Below, piece after piece: positions 1 to 12,015 of a DNA stretch of 64,000 bases. This stretch comes from Halictus rubicundus (lineage: Eukaryota; Arthropoda; Insecta; Hymenoptera; Halictidae): assembly GCF_050948215.1 (NCBI RefSeq), contig NW_027489029.1, positions 79,219 through 143,218 on the forward strand, in the 5' to 3' direction. The translations under genes and the position numbers were made by a program. A model generated the notes under the pieces. That model searched no databases. It saw only the letters and a list, made by a program, of their open reading frames with translations, and was not told the origin of the DNA. Each line of letters opens with the position of its first letter. The stretch's first letter is position 1.

Positions 1-910
1 CCTATCCTATCCTCTAGCCTATCCTATCCTCTATCCTATCCTATCCTCTATCCTATCCTATCCTCTATCCTATAATATATTCTATCCCATCCTAATCTCT
101 ATCCTATCAATCCCCTATCCTATCCTCTATCCTATCCTATCCTCTATCCTATCCAATTCTCTATCCTATCCTATCCTCTATCCAATCCTATCCTCTATCC
201 TATAATATCCTCTATCCTATCCTATCCTATCCTCTATCCTATCCTCTCCTCAATCCTATCCTATCCTCTATCCTATCCTCTCCTCCATCCTATCCTATCC
301 TCTATCCTATCCTATCCTCTATCCTATTCAATCTCATATCCTATCCTATCCTCTATCATATCCTATCCTCTATCGTATCCTATCTTCTATCGTATCCTAT
401 CCTCTATCCTATCCAATCCTCTATCCTATCCACCATCCTATCCTATCCTCTATCCTGTCCTATCCTATCCTCCATCCTATCCTATCCTCCATCCTATCCA
501 ATCCCCTATCCTATCCTCAATCCTATCCTATCCTCATTCCTATCCTATCCTCAATCCTATCGTATCCTCTATCCTATAGTATCCTCTATCCTTTCCTATC
601 CTCTATCCTATCCTATCCTCAATCCTATCCTATCCTCAATCCTATCCTATCCTATTCTCTATCCTATCCTATCATCTATCATATCCTATCCTCTATCCTA
701 ACCTATCGTCTATCCTATCCTATCCTCTATCCTATCCTGTCCTCTATCCTATCCTATCCACTATCCTATCTTATCCTCTATCCTATCCTGTCCTCTATTC
801 TATCCTATCCTCTGTCTTATCCTATCCACTATCCTATCTTATCCTCTATCCTATCCTATCCTCTATCATATCCTATCCTCTATCGTATCCTATCTTCTAT
901 CCTATCCAAT
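1..910 (+). repeat. 17-bp satellite array, type C variants, left edge of window
   Basis: This is a tandem array of the 17-mer CCTATCCTATCCTCTAT with many 12-bp and 22-bp length variants. It carries the markers that dominate the right half of the window: CTCTCCTCAATCC around 245-275, and TATAATATATTC followed by CCCATCCTAATC at about 71-97. The divergence between neighbouring units is high compared with later parts of the window. No unit stands out as a gene or RNA. The array runs off the left edge, so its true start is not visible. Confidence 0.95.
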
Positions 911-1733
911 CCTCTATGCTATCCTCAATCCTATCCTTTCCTCTATCCTATCCTATCCTCTATGCTATCCTATCTTCTATCCTATCCTATCCTCTATCCT
1001 ATCCTATCCTCTATCCTATCTTACCCTCTATCCTATCCTGTCCTCTATTCCATCCTATCCTCTATCTTATCCTATCCACTATCCTATCTTATCTTCTATC
1101 ATATCCTATCCTCTCCTCTATCCTATCCTCTCCTCTACCCTATCCTATCCTCTATCGTATTCTATCCTCTATCCTATCCAATCCCCTATCCTATCCTCTG
1201 TCCTATCCTATCCTCTATAATATCGTATCTTCTATCCTATCCTATTCTCTATCCTATCCTATCCTCAATCCTATCCTATCCTCCATCCTATCCTATCCTC
1301 TATGCTATCCTATCCTCTATGCTATCCTATCCTCTATCCTATTCTATCCTCTATCCTATCCTATCCTCAATCCAATCCTATCCTCTATCCTATCCTATCC
1401 TCAATCCAATCCTATCCTCTATCGTATCCTGTCCTCTATCCTATCCTGTCCTCTATTCTATCCTATCTTCTATTTTATCCTATCCTCTATCCTATCCTCT
1501 CCTCTATCCTATCCTATTTTCTATCCTAGCCTATCCTCTATCGTATGCTCTATCATATCCTATCCTCTATCCTATCCAATCCCCTATCCAATCCTCTATC
1601 CTTTCCGATCAGCTACCCTATTATACCATGTATCCTATCCTATTCTCTATCCTATCCTATCCTCAATCCTATCCTATCCTGTATCATATCCTATCCTCTA
1701 TCCTATCCTATCCTCTATCCTATCCTTATCCTC

Positions 1734-2235
1734 TATCCTATCCTGTCCTCTATTCTATCCTATCCTCTATCGTATCCTATCCTCTATCCTATACTATCCT
1801 CTATCCTATCCTATCCTATCCTATCCTCTATCCTATCCTATCCTCTATCCTACCCAATCTCATATCCTATCCAATCTCATATCCTATCCTATCCTCTATC
1901 ATGTCCTATCCTATATCGTATCCTTTCTTCTATCCTATCCAATCCTCTATCCTATCCTCAATCCTATCCTATCCTCTATCCTATCCTATCCTCTATCCTA
2001 TCCTATCCTCTATCCTATCCTATCCTCTATCCTATCCAATCTCATATCCTATCCTATCCTCTATCATATCCTATCCTCTATCCTATCCTGTCCTCTATCG
2101 TATGCTCTATCCTATCCTATCCTGTATCCTATCCAATCCCCTATCCAATCCTCTATCCTATCCGATCCTCTACTCTATTATATCATGTATCCTATTATAT
2201 TCTGTATCCTATCCTATCCTCAATCCTATCCTATC
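1734..2235 (+). repeat. ~500-bp array segment shared with the 4.6-kb higher-order repeat
   Basis: This stretch has a distinctive variant order: CCTGTCCTCTATTC, then two CAATCTCAT variants after TACCC, ATCATGTCC, CTACTCTATTATATC, and CTATTATATTC. The same order recurs at about 10,920-11,421 (offset 9,186), 15,564-16,065 and 18,392-18,893. Only a few substitutions separate them, for example CCTTTCTTC here against CCTATCTTC in the later copies. It is therefore a segment of the left zone that was copied into, or came from, the higher-order repeat of the B domain. Confidence 0.8.
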
Positions 2236-3244
2236 CTCTATCATATCCAATCCTCTATCCTATCCTATCCTCTATCCTATCCTATCCTCTATCCTATCTT
2301 ATCCTCTATCCTATCCTATCCTCTATCCTATCCAATCCCCTATCCAATCCTCTATCCTATTCGATCCTCTACCCTATTATACCATGTATCCTATCCTATA
2401 CTCAATGCTATCCTATCCTCTATCCTATCCTATCCTCTATGCTATCCTATCCTCTATCCTATTCTATCCTCTATCCTGTCTATCCTCAATCCTATCCTAT
2501 CCTCTATCCTATCCTATCCTCTATCCTATCCTATCCTCTATCCTATCCTATCCTCTATCCAATCCTATCCTCTATCCTATCCTATCATATCCTCTATCCT
2601 ATCCTATCCTCTATCCTATCCTATGCTCTATCCTATCCTATCCTCTATCCTATCCTATCCTCTATCCTATCCTATCCTCTATCCTATCCTATCCTCTATC
2701 GTATCCTATCCTCTATCCTATCCAATCCCATATCGTATCCTATATCCTATCCTATCCTCTATCCTATCCTATCCTCTATCCTATCCTATCCTCTATCCTA
2801 TCCTGTCCTCTATCCTATCGTATCCTCTATCCTATCCTATCCTGTATCCTATCCTATCCTCTATTCTATCCAATCCCCTATCCTATCATATCCTCTATCC
2901 TATCCTATCCTGTATCCTATCCTATCCTCTATCCTTTCCAATCCTATATCCTATTCTCTGTCCTATCCTATCCTCTATCCTATCCAGTCCTCTATCCTAT
3001 CCTCTATCATATCCTATCCTCTTTACTATAATATCATCTATCCTATCCTATCCTATCCCCTATCCTTTCCTATCCTCTATCCTATCCTATCCTCTATCCT
3101 ATCCTATCCTCTATCCTATCCTATCCTCTATCCTATCCTATCCTCTATCCTATCCTATCCTCTATCCAATCCTATCCTCTATCCTATCCTATCATATCCT
3201 CTATCCTATCCTATCCTCTATCCTATCCTATGCTCTATCCTATC

Positions 3245-3248
3245 CTAT
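3245..3248. repeat. Left target-site duplication (CTAT)
   Basis: These are the last four array bases before the island. The same four bases follow the island at 3548-3551. CTAT occurs in every unit of the array, so the match alone is weak. The stronger argument is that removing the island plus one CTAT leaves CCTATATCGTATCC, a variant that the intact array contains many times. Confidence 0.55.
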
Positions 3249-3302
3249 TGTAGAGTGGAAGGGTCTTTTCAGGAAGCTAAATCGTGTAATTTAGAAAGAT
3301 GC

Positions 3303-3308
3303 TTTATT
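3303..3308 (-). promoter_or_regulatory. Putative LTR polyadenylation signal AATAAA
   Basis: On the minus strand the island contains AATAAA within ACATTTAATAAAGC. It lies about 90 nt downstream of the TATA-like box and about 54 nt before the CTCTACA end. That order and spacing fit the R region of an LTR, where the 3' copy terminates the transcript. Confidence 0.45.
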
Positions 3309-3396
3309 AAATGTTCTCTGCCAAGTCTGAACGTGAACTAACTCGCTTAACGGACAACTCAAAACGAAAACTAGTGTCGGCGGTTTTTCACTCTGA

Positions 3397-3403
3397 CCTT
3401 ATA
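3397..3403 (-). promoter_or_regulatory. Putative LTR TATA box (TATAAGG)
   Basis: On the minus strand the sequence GAGCTATAAGGTCAGAG occurs roughly in the middle of the island. A TATA element upstream of the AATAAA signal is the expected U3 promoter arrangement in an LTR. It is a short motif, so it is supported mainly by its position relative to the other LTR signals. Confidence 0.4.
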
Positions 3404-3511
3404 GCTCGAGTCGTCGTCGATCAGTTATTGTGTCGAAAAACACGGGGCGACGACCGCGCGCCACAACATTGTCTGAGGAACGACAATCCTTCCTCGCGCA
3501 ACGGACACACG

Positions 3512-3523
3512 CTTGTATACAAG
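3512..3523. other. 12-bp perfect palindrome CTTGTATACAAG
   Basis: A self-complementary dodecamer lies inside the U3-like part of the island, about 25-36 nt from its minus-strand 5' end. It could be a protein-binding site of the element's enhancer. It could equally be chance, and nothing else in the window repeats it. Confidence 0.35.
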
Positions 3524-3547
3524 GCAGCGCAAGGTGTTTCTTTTACG

Positions 3548-3551
3548 CTAT
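3548..3551. repeat. Right target-site duplication (CTAT)
   Basis: This partner of the CTAT at 3245-3248 immediately follows the minus-strand 5' end of the LTR-like island. The satellite resumes directly after it as ATCGTATCCACTATCC. Confidence 0.55.
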
Positions 3552-5555
3552 ATCGTATCCACTATCCTATCCTATCCTCTATCCTATCCTATCCTCTATC
3601 CTATCCTATCCTCTATCCTATCCTATCCTCTATCCTATCCTATCCTCTATCCTATCCTATCCTCTATCCTATCCTATCCTCTATCCTATCATATCCTCTA
3701 TCCTGTCCTATCCTGTATCCTATTCTATCCTCTATCCTATCCAATCCTATATCCTATTCTCTATCCTATCCTATCCTATCCTCTATCCTATCCTACCCTC
3801 TATCCTATCCTATCCTATATCCTATCCTATCCTCTATCCTATCCTATCCTCTATCCTATTCTATCCTCTATCCTGTCCAATCCTATATCCTATTTTCTAT
3901 CCTATCCTATCCTCTATTCTATCCTATCCTCTATCGTATCCTATCCTCTATCCTATCCAATCCTATATCGTGTCCTCTACCCTATCCTATCCTCTATCCT
4001 ATCCTATCCTCTATCCTATCCAGTCCCCTATCCTATCCTCTATCATATCCTATCCTCTCTACTATAATATCATCTATCCTATCCTATCCTATCCTCTATC
4101 CTATCCTATCCTCTATCCTATCCTATCCTCTATCCTATCCTATCCTCTATCCTATCCTATCCTCTATCCAATCCTATCCTCTATCCTATCCTATCATATC
4201 CTCTATCCTATCCTATCCTCTATCCTATCCTATGCTCTATCCTATCCTATCCTCTATCCTATCCTATCCTCTATCCTATCCTATCCTCTATCCTATCCTA
4301 TCCTCTACCCAATCCTATCCTCTATCCTATCCTATCATATCCTCTATCCTATCCTATACTCTATCCTATTCTATCCTCTATACTATTGTATCCTCTATCC
4401 TATCCTATTCTCTATCCTATCCTGCCCTCTATCCTATCATATCCTCTATCCTATCCTATCCTGCATCCTATCCTATCCTCTATTCTATCCAATCCCCTAT
4501 CGTATCCTCTATCCTATCCTATCCTCTATCCTATCCTATCCTCTATCATATCCTATCCTCTATCCTATCCTATCCTGTATCCTATTCTATCCTCTATCCT
4601 ATCCAATCCTATATCCTATTCTCTATCCTATCCTATCCTATCCTCTATCCTATCCTACCCTCTATCCTATCCTATCCTGTATCCTATCCTATCCTCTATC
4701 ATATCCTATCCTCTATCCTATCTTATCCTCTATCCTATTCTATCCTCTATCCAATCCAATCCTATATCCTATTCACTATCCAATCCTATCCTATCCTCTA
4801 TCCTATCCTACCCTCTATCCTATCCTATCCTATATCATATCCTATCCTCTATCCTATCCAATCCCCTATCCTCTCCTCTATCCTATCCTATACTCTATCA
4901 TATCCTAACCTCTATCCTATCTCATCCTCTATCCTATTCTATACACTATCCTATCCTTTCCGCTACCCTATCCTATCCTATATCCTATCCTATCCTCTAT
5001 CGTATCCTATACTCTATCCTATCCACTCCTATATCGTATCCTCTAGCCTATCCTATCCTCTATCCTATCCTATCCTCTATCCTATCCTATCCTCTATCGT
5101 ATCCTATCCTCTATCCTATCCTATCCTATCCTCTATCCTATCCTATCCTCTATTCTATCCAGTCCCCTATCCTATCCTCTATCATATCCTATCCTCTTTA
5201 CTATCCTATCCTCTATGCTATCCTATCCTCTATCCTATCCTATCCTATCCTCTATCCTATCCTATCCTATCCTCTATCCTATCCTATCCTATCCTCTATC
5301 CTATCCTATCCTATATCATATCCTATCCTCTATCCTATCCAATCCCCTATCCTCTCCTCTATCCTATCCTATATTCTATCCTATCATATCCTCTATCCTA
5401 TCCTATCCTGTATCCTATCCTATCCTCTATTCTATCCAATCCCCTATCCTATCCTATCCTCTATCCTATCCAATCCTATATCGTATCCTCTAACCTATCC
5501 TATCCTCTATCATACCCTATCCTCTTTACTATAATATCATCTATCCTATCCTATC

Positions 5556-6298
5556 CGATCCTCTATCCTATCCTATCCTCTATCCTATCCTAATCTCTAT
5601 CCTATCCTATCCTCTATCCTATCCTATCCTCTATCCTATCCTATGCCCTATCCTATCCTATCCTCTATCCTATCCTATCCTCTATCCTATCCTATCCTCT
5701 ACCCAATCCTATCCTCTATCCTATCCTATCATATCCCCTATCCTATCCTATCCTCTATACTATTTTATCCTCTATCCTACCCTATTCTCTATCCTATCCT
5801 ATCCAATCCCCTATCCTATCCTCTATCCTATCCTATCCTCAATCCCATCGAATCCTCTATCCTATCCTATCCTCTATGCTAACCTGTCCTCTACCCTATC
5901 CTATCCTCTATCCTATCCTATCCTGTATCCTATAATATCCTCTATCCTAACCTATCTTCTATTCTATCCTATCCTCTATCGTATCCTATCCTCTATCCTA
6001 TCCAATCGTATATCGTATCCTCTAACCTATCCTATCCTCTATCCTATCCTATCCTCTATCCTACCCAGTCCCCTATCCTATCCTCTATCATATCCTATCC
6101 TCTTTACTATAATATCTTCTATCCTATCCTATCCGATCCTCTATCCTATCCTATCCTCTATCCTATCCTAATCTCTATCCTATCCTATCCTCTATCCTAT
6201 CCTATCCTCTATCCTATCATATCCTCTATCCTATCCTATCCTGTATCCTATCCTATCCTCTAACATATCCTATCCTCTATCCTATCTTATCCTCTATC
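5556..6298 (+). repeat. Tandem duplication, offset 930 bp, copy 1
   Basis: The variant order CCTAATCTC, TATGCCC, CTACCCAATCC, CATATCCCC, CCCATCGAATCC, CTAACCTGTCC, CTATAATATCC and CTACCCAGTCC is reproduced exactly 930 bp later. For example, TATGCCC lies at 5642 and 6572. Homology ends after CTTATCCTCTATCC, where copy 1 continues GATTC and copy 2 continues TATCCAG. Confidence 0.85.
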
Positions 6299-6485
6299 CG
6301 ATTCTATCCTCTATCCAATCCAATCCTATATCCTATTCACTATCCAATCCTATCCTATCCTCTATCCTATCCTACCCTCTATCCTATCCTATCCTATATC
6401 ATATCCTATCCTCTATCCTATCCAATCCCCTATCCTCTCCTCTATCCTATCCTATACTCTATCCTATCCTATCCTCTATCCTATC

Positions 6486-7228
6486 CTATCCTCTATCCTA
6501 TCCTATCCTCTATCCTATCCTAATCTCTATCCTATCCTATCCTCTATCCTATCCTATCCTCTATCCTATCCTATGCCCTATCCTATCCTATCCTCTATCC
6601 TATCCTATCCTCTATCCTATCCTATCCTCTACCCAATCCTATCCTCTATCCTATCCTATCATATCCCCTATCCTATCCTATCCTCTATACTATTTTATCC
6701 TCTATCCTACCCTATTCTCTATCCTATCCTATCCAATCCCCTATCCTATCCTCTATCCTATCCTATCCTCAATCCCATCGAATCCTCTATCCTATCCTAT
6801 CCTCTATGCTAACCTGTCCTCTACCCTATCCTATCCTCTATCCTATCCTATCCTGTATCCTATAATATCCTCTATCCTAACCTATCTTCTATTCTATCCT
6901 ATCCTCTATCGTATCCTATCCTCTATCCTATCCAATCGTATATCGTATCCTCTAACCTATCCTATCCTCTATCCTATCCTATCCTCTATCCTACCCAGTC
7001 CCCTATCCTATCCTCTATCATATCCTATCCTCTTTACTATAATATCTTCTATCCTATCCTATCCGATCCTCTATCCTATCCTATCCTCTATCCTATCCTA
7101 ATCTCTATCCTATCCTATCCTCTATCCTATCCTATCCTCTATCCTATCATATCCTCTATCCTATCCTATCCTGTATCCTATCCTATCCTCTAACATATCC
7201 TATCCTCTATCCTATCTTATCCTCTATC
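6486..7228 (+). repeat. Tandem duplication, offset 930 bp, copy 2
   Basis: This is the second copy of the segment at 5556-6298 and shows no difference that I could find across about 740 bp. 930 is not a multiple of 17 (54 units plus 12), so the duplicated length includes non-17-bp unit variants. Near identity implies a recent event or active homogenisation. Confidence 0.85.
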
Positions 7229-7371
7229 CTATCCAGTCCCCTATCCTATCCTCTATCATATCCTATCCTCTTTACTATAATATCAACTATCCTATCCTCT
7301 ATGCTATCCTATCCTCTATCCTATCCTATCCTATCCTCTATCCTATCCTATCCTCTATCCTATCCTATCCT

Positions 7372-10300
7372 CTATCCTATCCTATCCTCTATCGTATCCT
7401 ATACTCTATCCTATCCACTCCTATATCGTATCCTCTAGCCTATCCTATCCTCTATCCTATCCTATCCTCTATCCTATCCTATCCTCTATCGTATCCTATC
7501 CTCTATCCTATCCTATCCTATCCTCTATCCTATCCTATCCTCTATCCTATCCAGTCCCCTATCCTATCCTCTATCATATCCTATCCTCTTTACTATAATA
7601 TCAACTATCCTATCCTCTATGCTATCCTATCCTCTATCCTATCCTATCCTATCCTCTATCCTATCCTATCCTCTATCCTATCCTATCCTCTATCCTATCC
7701 TATCCTCTATCCTATCCTATCCTCTATCCTATCATATCCTCTATCCTATCCTATCCTGTATCCTATCCTATCCTCTATTCTATCCAATCCCCTATCCTAT
7801 CCTATCCTCTATCCTATCCAATCCTATATCGTATCCTCTAACCTATCCTATCCTCTATCATACCCTATCCTCTTTACTATAATATCATCTATCCTATCCT
7901 ATCCGATCCTCTATCCTATCCTATCCTCTATCCTATCCTAATCTCTATCCTATCCTATCCTCTATCCTATCCTATCCTCTATCCTATTCTAATCTCTATC
8001 CTATCCTATCCTCTATCCTATCCTATCCTCTATCCTATCCTATCCTCTATCCTATCCTATCCTCTATCATATCCTATCCTCTATCCTATCTTATCCTCTA
8101 TCCTATTCTATCCTCTATCCAATCCAATCCTATATCCTATTCACTATCCAATCCTATCCTATCCTCTATCCTATCCTACCCTCTATCCTATCCTATCCTA
8201 TATCATATCCTATCCTCTATCCTATCCAATCCCCTATCCTCTCCTCTATCCTATCCTATACTCTATCATATCCTAACCTCTATCCTATCATATCCTATAT
8301 CATATCCTATCCTCTATCCTATCCTATCCTCTATCCTATCCAGTCCCCTATCCTATCCTCTATCATATCCTATCCTCTTTACTATAATATCATCTATCCT
8401 ATCCTATCCGATCCTCTATCCTATCCTATCCTCTATCCTATCCTAATCTCTATCCTATCCTATCCTCTATCCTATCCTATCCTCTATCCTATCATATCCT
8501 CTATCCTATCCTATCTTGTATCCTATCCTATCCTCTATTCTATCCAATCCCCTATCCTATCGTATCCGCTATCCTATCCTATCCTCTTTTCTATCCTATC
8601 CTCTATCGTATCCTATCCTCTATCCTATTCAATCCTATATCCTATCCTCTATCCTATCCTATCCTCTATCCTATCCTATCCTCTATCCTATCCTATCCTC
8701 TATCATATCCTATCCTCTATCCTATCCTATCCTCTATCCTATTCTATCCTCTATCCTGTCCAATCCTATATCCTATTCTCTATCCTATCCTATCCTCTAT
8801 CCTATCCTATCCTCTATCGTATCCTATCCTCTATCCTATCCAATCCTATATCGTATCCTCTATCCTATCCTATCCTCTATCCTATCCTATCCTCTATCCT
8901 ATCCAGTCCCCTATCCTATCCTCTATCATATCCTATCCTCTTTACTATAATATCATCTATCCTATCCTATCCTATCCTCTATCCTATCCTATCCTCTATC
9001 CTATCCTATCCTCTATCCAATCCTATCCTCTATCCTATCCTATCATATCCTCTATCCTATCCTATCCTCTATCCTATCCTATGCTCTATCCTATCCTATC
9101 CTCTATCCTATCCTATCCTCTATCCTATCCTATCCTCTACCCAATCCTATCCTCTATCCTATCCTATCATATCCTCTATCCTATCCTATGCTCTATCCTA
9201 TTCAATCCTCTATCCTATCCAAACCTATATGCTATTCTCTATCCTATCCTATCTTCTATCCTATCCTATCCTCTATCGTATCCTATCCTCTATACTATCC
9301 AATCCCATATCGTATCCTCTATCCTATCCTATCCTGTATCCTATCCTATCCTCTATCCTATCCTATCCTCTATTCTATCCTATCCTCTATCGTATCCTAT
9401 CCTCTATCCTATCCAATCCTATATCGTATCCTCTAACATATCCTATCTTCTATCCTATCCTATCCTCTATCCTATCCTATCCTCTATCCTATCCTATCCT
9501 CTATCCTATCCTATCCTCTATCCTATCCTATCCTCTATCCTATCCTATCCTCTATCCTATCCAGTCCCCTATCCTATCCTCTATCATATCCGATCCTCTT
9601 TACTATAATATCATCTATCCTATCCTATCCGATCCTCTATCCTATCCTATCCTCTATCCTATCCTATCCGATCCTTTATCCTATCCTATCCTCTATCCTA
9701 TCCTATTCTCTATCCTATTCTATCCTCTATCCAATCCAATCCTATATCCTATTCACTATCCAATCCTATCCTATCCTCTATCCTATCCTACCCTCTATCC
9801 TATCCTATCCTATATCATATCCTATCCTCTATCCTATCCAATCCCCTATCCTCTCCTCTATCCTATCCTATACTCTATCATATCCTAACCTCTATCCTAT
9901 CCTATCCTATATCATATCCTATCCTCTATCCTATCCTATCCTCTATCCTATCCAGTCCCCTATCCTATCCTCTATCATATCCTATCCTCTTTACTATAAT
10001 ATCATCTATCCTATCCTATCCGATCCTCTATCCTATCCTATCCTCTAACCTATCCTAATCTCTATCCTATCCTATCCTCTATCCTATCCTATCCTCTATC
10101 CTATCATATCCTCTATCCTATCCTATCTTGTATCCTATCCTATCCTCTATTCTATCCAATCCCCTATCCTATCGTATCCGCTATCCTATCCTATCCTCTA
10201 TTCTATCCTATCCTCTATCGTATCCTATCCTCTATCCTATCCTATCCTCTATCCTATCCTATCCTCTATCATATCCTATCCTCTATCCTATCCTATCCTC

Positions 10301-12015
10301 TATCCTATTCTATCCTCTATCCTGTCCAATCCTATATCCTATTCTCTATCCTATCCTATCCTCTATCCTATCCTATCCTCTATCGTATCCTATCCTCTAT
10401 CCTATCCAATCCTATATCGTATCCTCTATCCTATCCTATCCTCTATCCTATCCTATCCTCTATCCTATCCAGTCCCCTATCCTATCCTCTATCATATCCT
10501 ATCCTCTTTACTATAATATCATCTATCCTATCCTATCCTATCCTCTATCCTATCCTATCCTCTATCCTATCCTATCCTCTATCCTATCCTATCCTCTATC
10601 CAATCCTATCCTCTATCCTATCCTATCATATCCTCTATCCTATCCTATCCTCTATCCTATCCTATGCTCTATCCTATCCTATCCTCTATCCTATCCTATC
10701 CTCTATCCTATCCTATCCTCTACCCAATCCTATCCTCTATCCTATCCTATCATATCCTCTATCCTATCCTATGCTCTATCCTATTCAATCCTCTATCCTA
10801 TCCAAACCTATATGCTATTCTCTATCCTATCCTATCCTCTATCCTATCCTATCCTCTATCGTATCCTATCCTCTATCCTATCCAATCCCATATCGTATCC
10901 TCTATCCTATCCTATCCTGTATCCTATCCTGTCCTCTATTCTATCCTATCCTCTATCGTATCCTATCCTCTATCCTATACTATCCTCTATCCTATCCTAT
11001 CCTATCCTATCCTCTATCCTATCCTATCCTCTATCCTACCCAATCTCATATCCTATCCAATCTCATATCCTATCCTATCCTCTATCATGTCCTATCCTAT
11101 ATCGTATCCTATCTTCTATCCTATCCAATCCTCTATCCTATCCTCAATCCTATCCTATCCTCTATCCTATCCTATCCTCGATCCTATCCTATCCTCTATC
11201 CTATCCTATCCTCTATCCTATCCAATCTCATATCCTATCCTATCCTCTATCATATCCTATCCTCTATCCTATCCTGTCCTCTATCGTATGCTCTATCCTA
11301 TCCTATCCTGTATCCTATCCAATCCCCTATCCAATCCTCTATCCTATCCGATCCTCTACTCTATTATATCATGTATCCTATTATATTCTGTATCCTATCC
11401 TATCCTCAATCCTATCCTATATCCTATACTATCCTCTATCGTATCCTATACTCTATCCTATCCACTCCTATATCGTATCCTCTAGCCTATCCTATCCTCT
11501 ATCCTATCCTATCCTCTACCCAATCCTATCCTCTATCCTATCCTATCATATCCTCTATCCTATCCTATGCTCTATCCTATTCAATCCTCTATCCTATCCA
11601 AACCTATATGCTATTCTCTATCCTATCCTATCCTCTATCCTATCCTATCCTCTATCGTATCCTATCCTCTATCCTATCCAATCCCATATCGTATCCTCTA
11701 TCCTATCCTATCCTGTATCCTATCCTATCCTCTATCCTATCCTATCCTCTATTCTATCCTATCCTCTATCGTATCCTATCCTCTATCCTATCCAATCCTA
11801 TATCGTATCCTCTAACATATCCTATCTTCTATCCTATCCTATCCTCTATCCTATCCTATCCTCTATCCTATCCTATCCTCTATCCTATCCTATCCTCTAT
11901 CCTATCCTATCCTCTATCCTATCCAGTCCCCTATCCTATCCTCTATCATATCCGATCCTCTTTACTATAATATCATCTATCCTATCCTATCCGATCCTCT
12001 ATCCTATCCTATCCT
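7372..12015 (+). repeat. 4,644-bp higher-order repeat, copy 1
   Basis: This block of about 273 satellite units is followed directly by a second copy at a constant offset of 4,644 bp. Landmarks that match at this offset include TATGCTATCC at 7619 and 12,263, CGTATCCGC near 8560 and 13,204, ATATGCTATTC at 9228 and 13,872, and CTCGATCC at about 11,178 and 15,822. The constant offset means no net indel accumulated across the block. It includes the ~500-bp segment also found at 1734-2235. Confidence 0.85.

Larger units (their letters stand above)
911..3248 (+). repeat. 17-bp satellite array, mixed C-to-B transition zone
   Basis: The same 17-bp satellite continues, but its variant content changes. 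G-containing variants (CCTGTCC, ATCGTATCC, TATGC) become frequent. The type B marker TTTACTATAATATCATC appears near 3020. Overlapping open frames of several hundred codons exist in all three + frames here and all spell the same 17-residue period, so they are repeat translations and not genes. The array stops abruptly at the LTR-like island and resumes after it with the same kind of sequence. Confidence 0.93.
3249..3547 (-). mobile_element. Candidate solo LTR of an LTR retrotransposon
   Basis: This 299-bp stretch has ordinary sequence complexity and interrupts the satellite. Read on the minus strand it has LTR architecture: it begins CGTAAAAG, has a TATAAGG box about 145 nt in, an AATAAA signal about 240 nt in, and ends CTCTACA. 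The ends are near-perfect inverted repeats (TGTA on one side, TACG on the other; one transition from TGTA...TACA). It is bounded by CTAT on both sides. A 4-bp duplication and a 300-bp LTR are usual for Ty3/gypsy or BEL/Pao elements, but no internal region is present to decide. It holds about 25 CpGs, which is not depleted. No reading frame in it is convincing; open frames crossing it merely run into the repeats. The family assignment is inference; the non-satellite nature is directly seen. Confidence 0.6.

Noticed and set aside
916..3294. 792-codon open frame and overlapping long frames in the other two + frames
   Set aside because: All three frames encode the same 17-residue period, start at chance ATG/TTG variants and run until an occasional substitution creates a stop. 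There is no codon bias, domain or frame preference. They are repeat translations.
3249..3547. tRNA, snRNA or SINE in the unique island
   Set aside because: I see no cloverleaf, A/B-box pair or poly-A/T tail. The TATA, AATAAA and terminal TACA order fits an LTR better.
3245..3551. Autonomous DNA transposon with terminal inverted repeats
   Set aside because: The terminal complementarity is only about 4 bp (TGTA/TACG) and no transposase-like frame is present, so a TIR element is less likely than a solo LTR.
3430..4908. Second open frame crossing the island in another phase
   Set aside because: It overlaps the preceding one in a different frame, also runs into satellite, and has no recognisable protein features.
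3311..5593. 760-codon frame beginning in the LTR-like island, with ~75 non-repetitive residues at its start
   Set aside because: The non-repetitive part is just the translation of the antisense strand of the putative LTR, with no recognisable domain, and the rest is satellite. The frame has no support as a gene.
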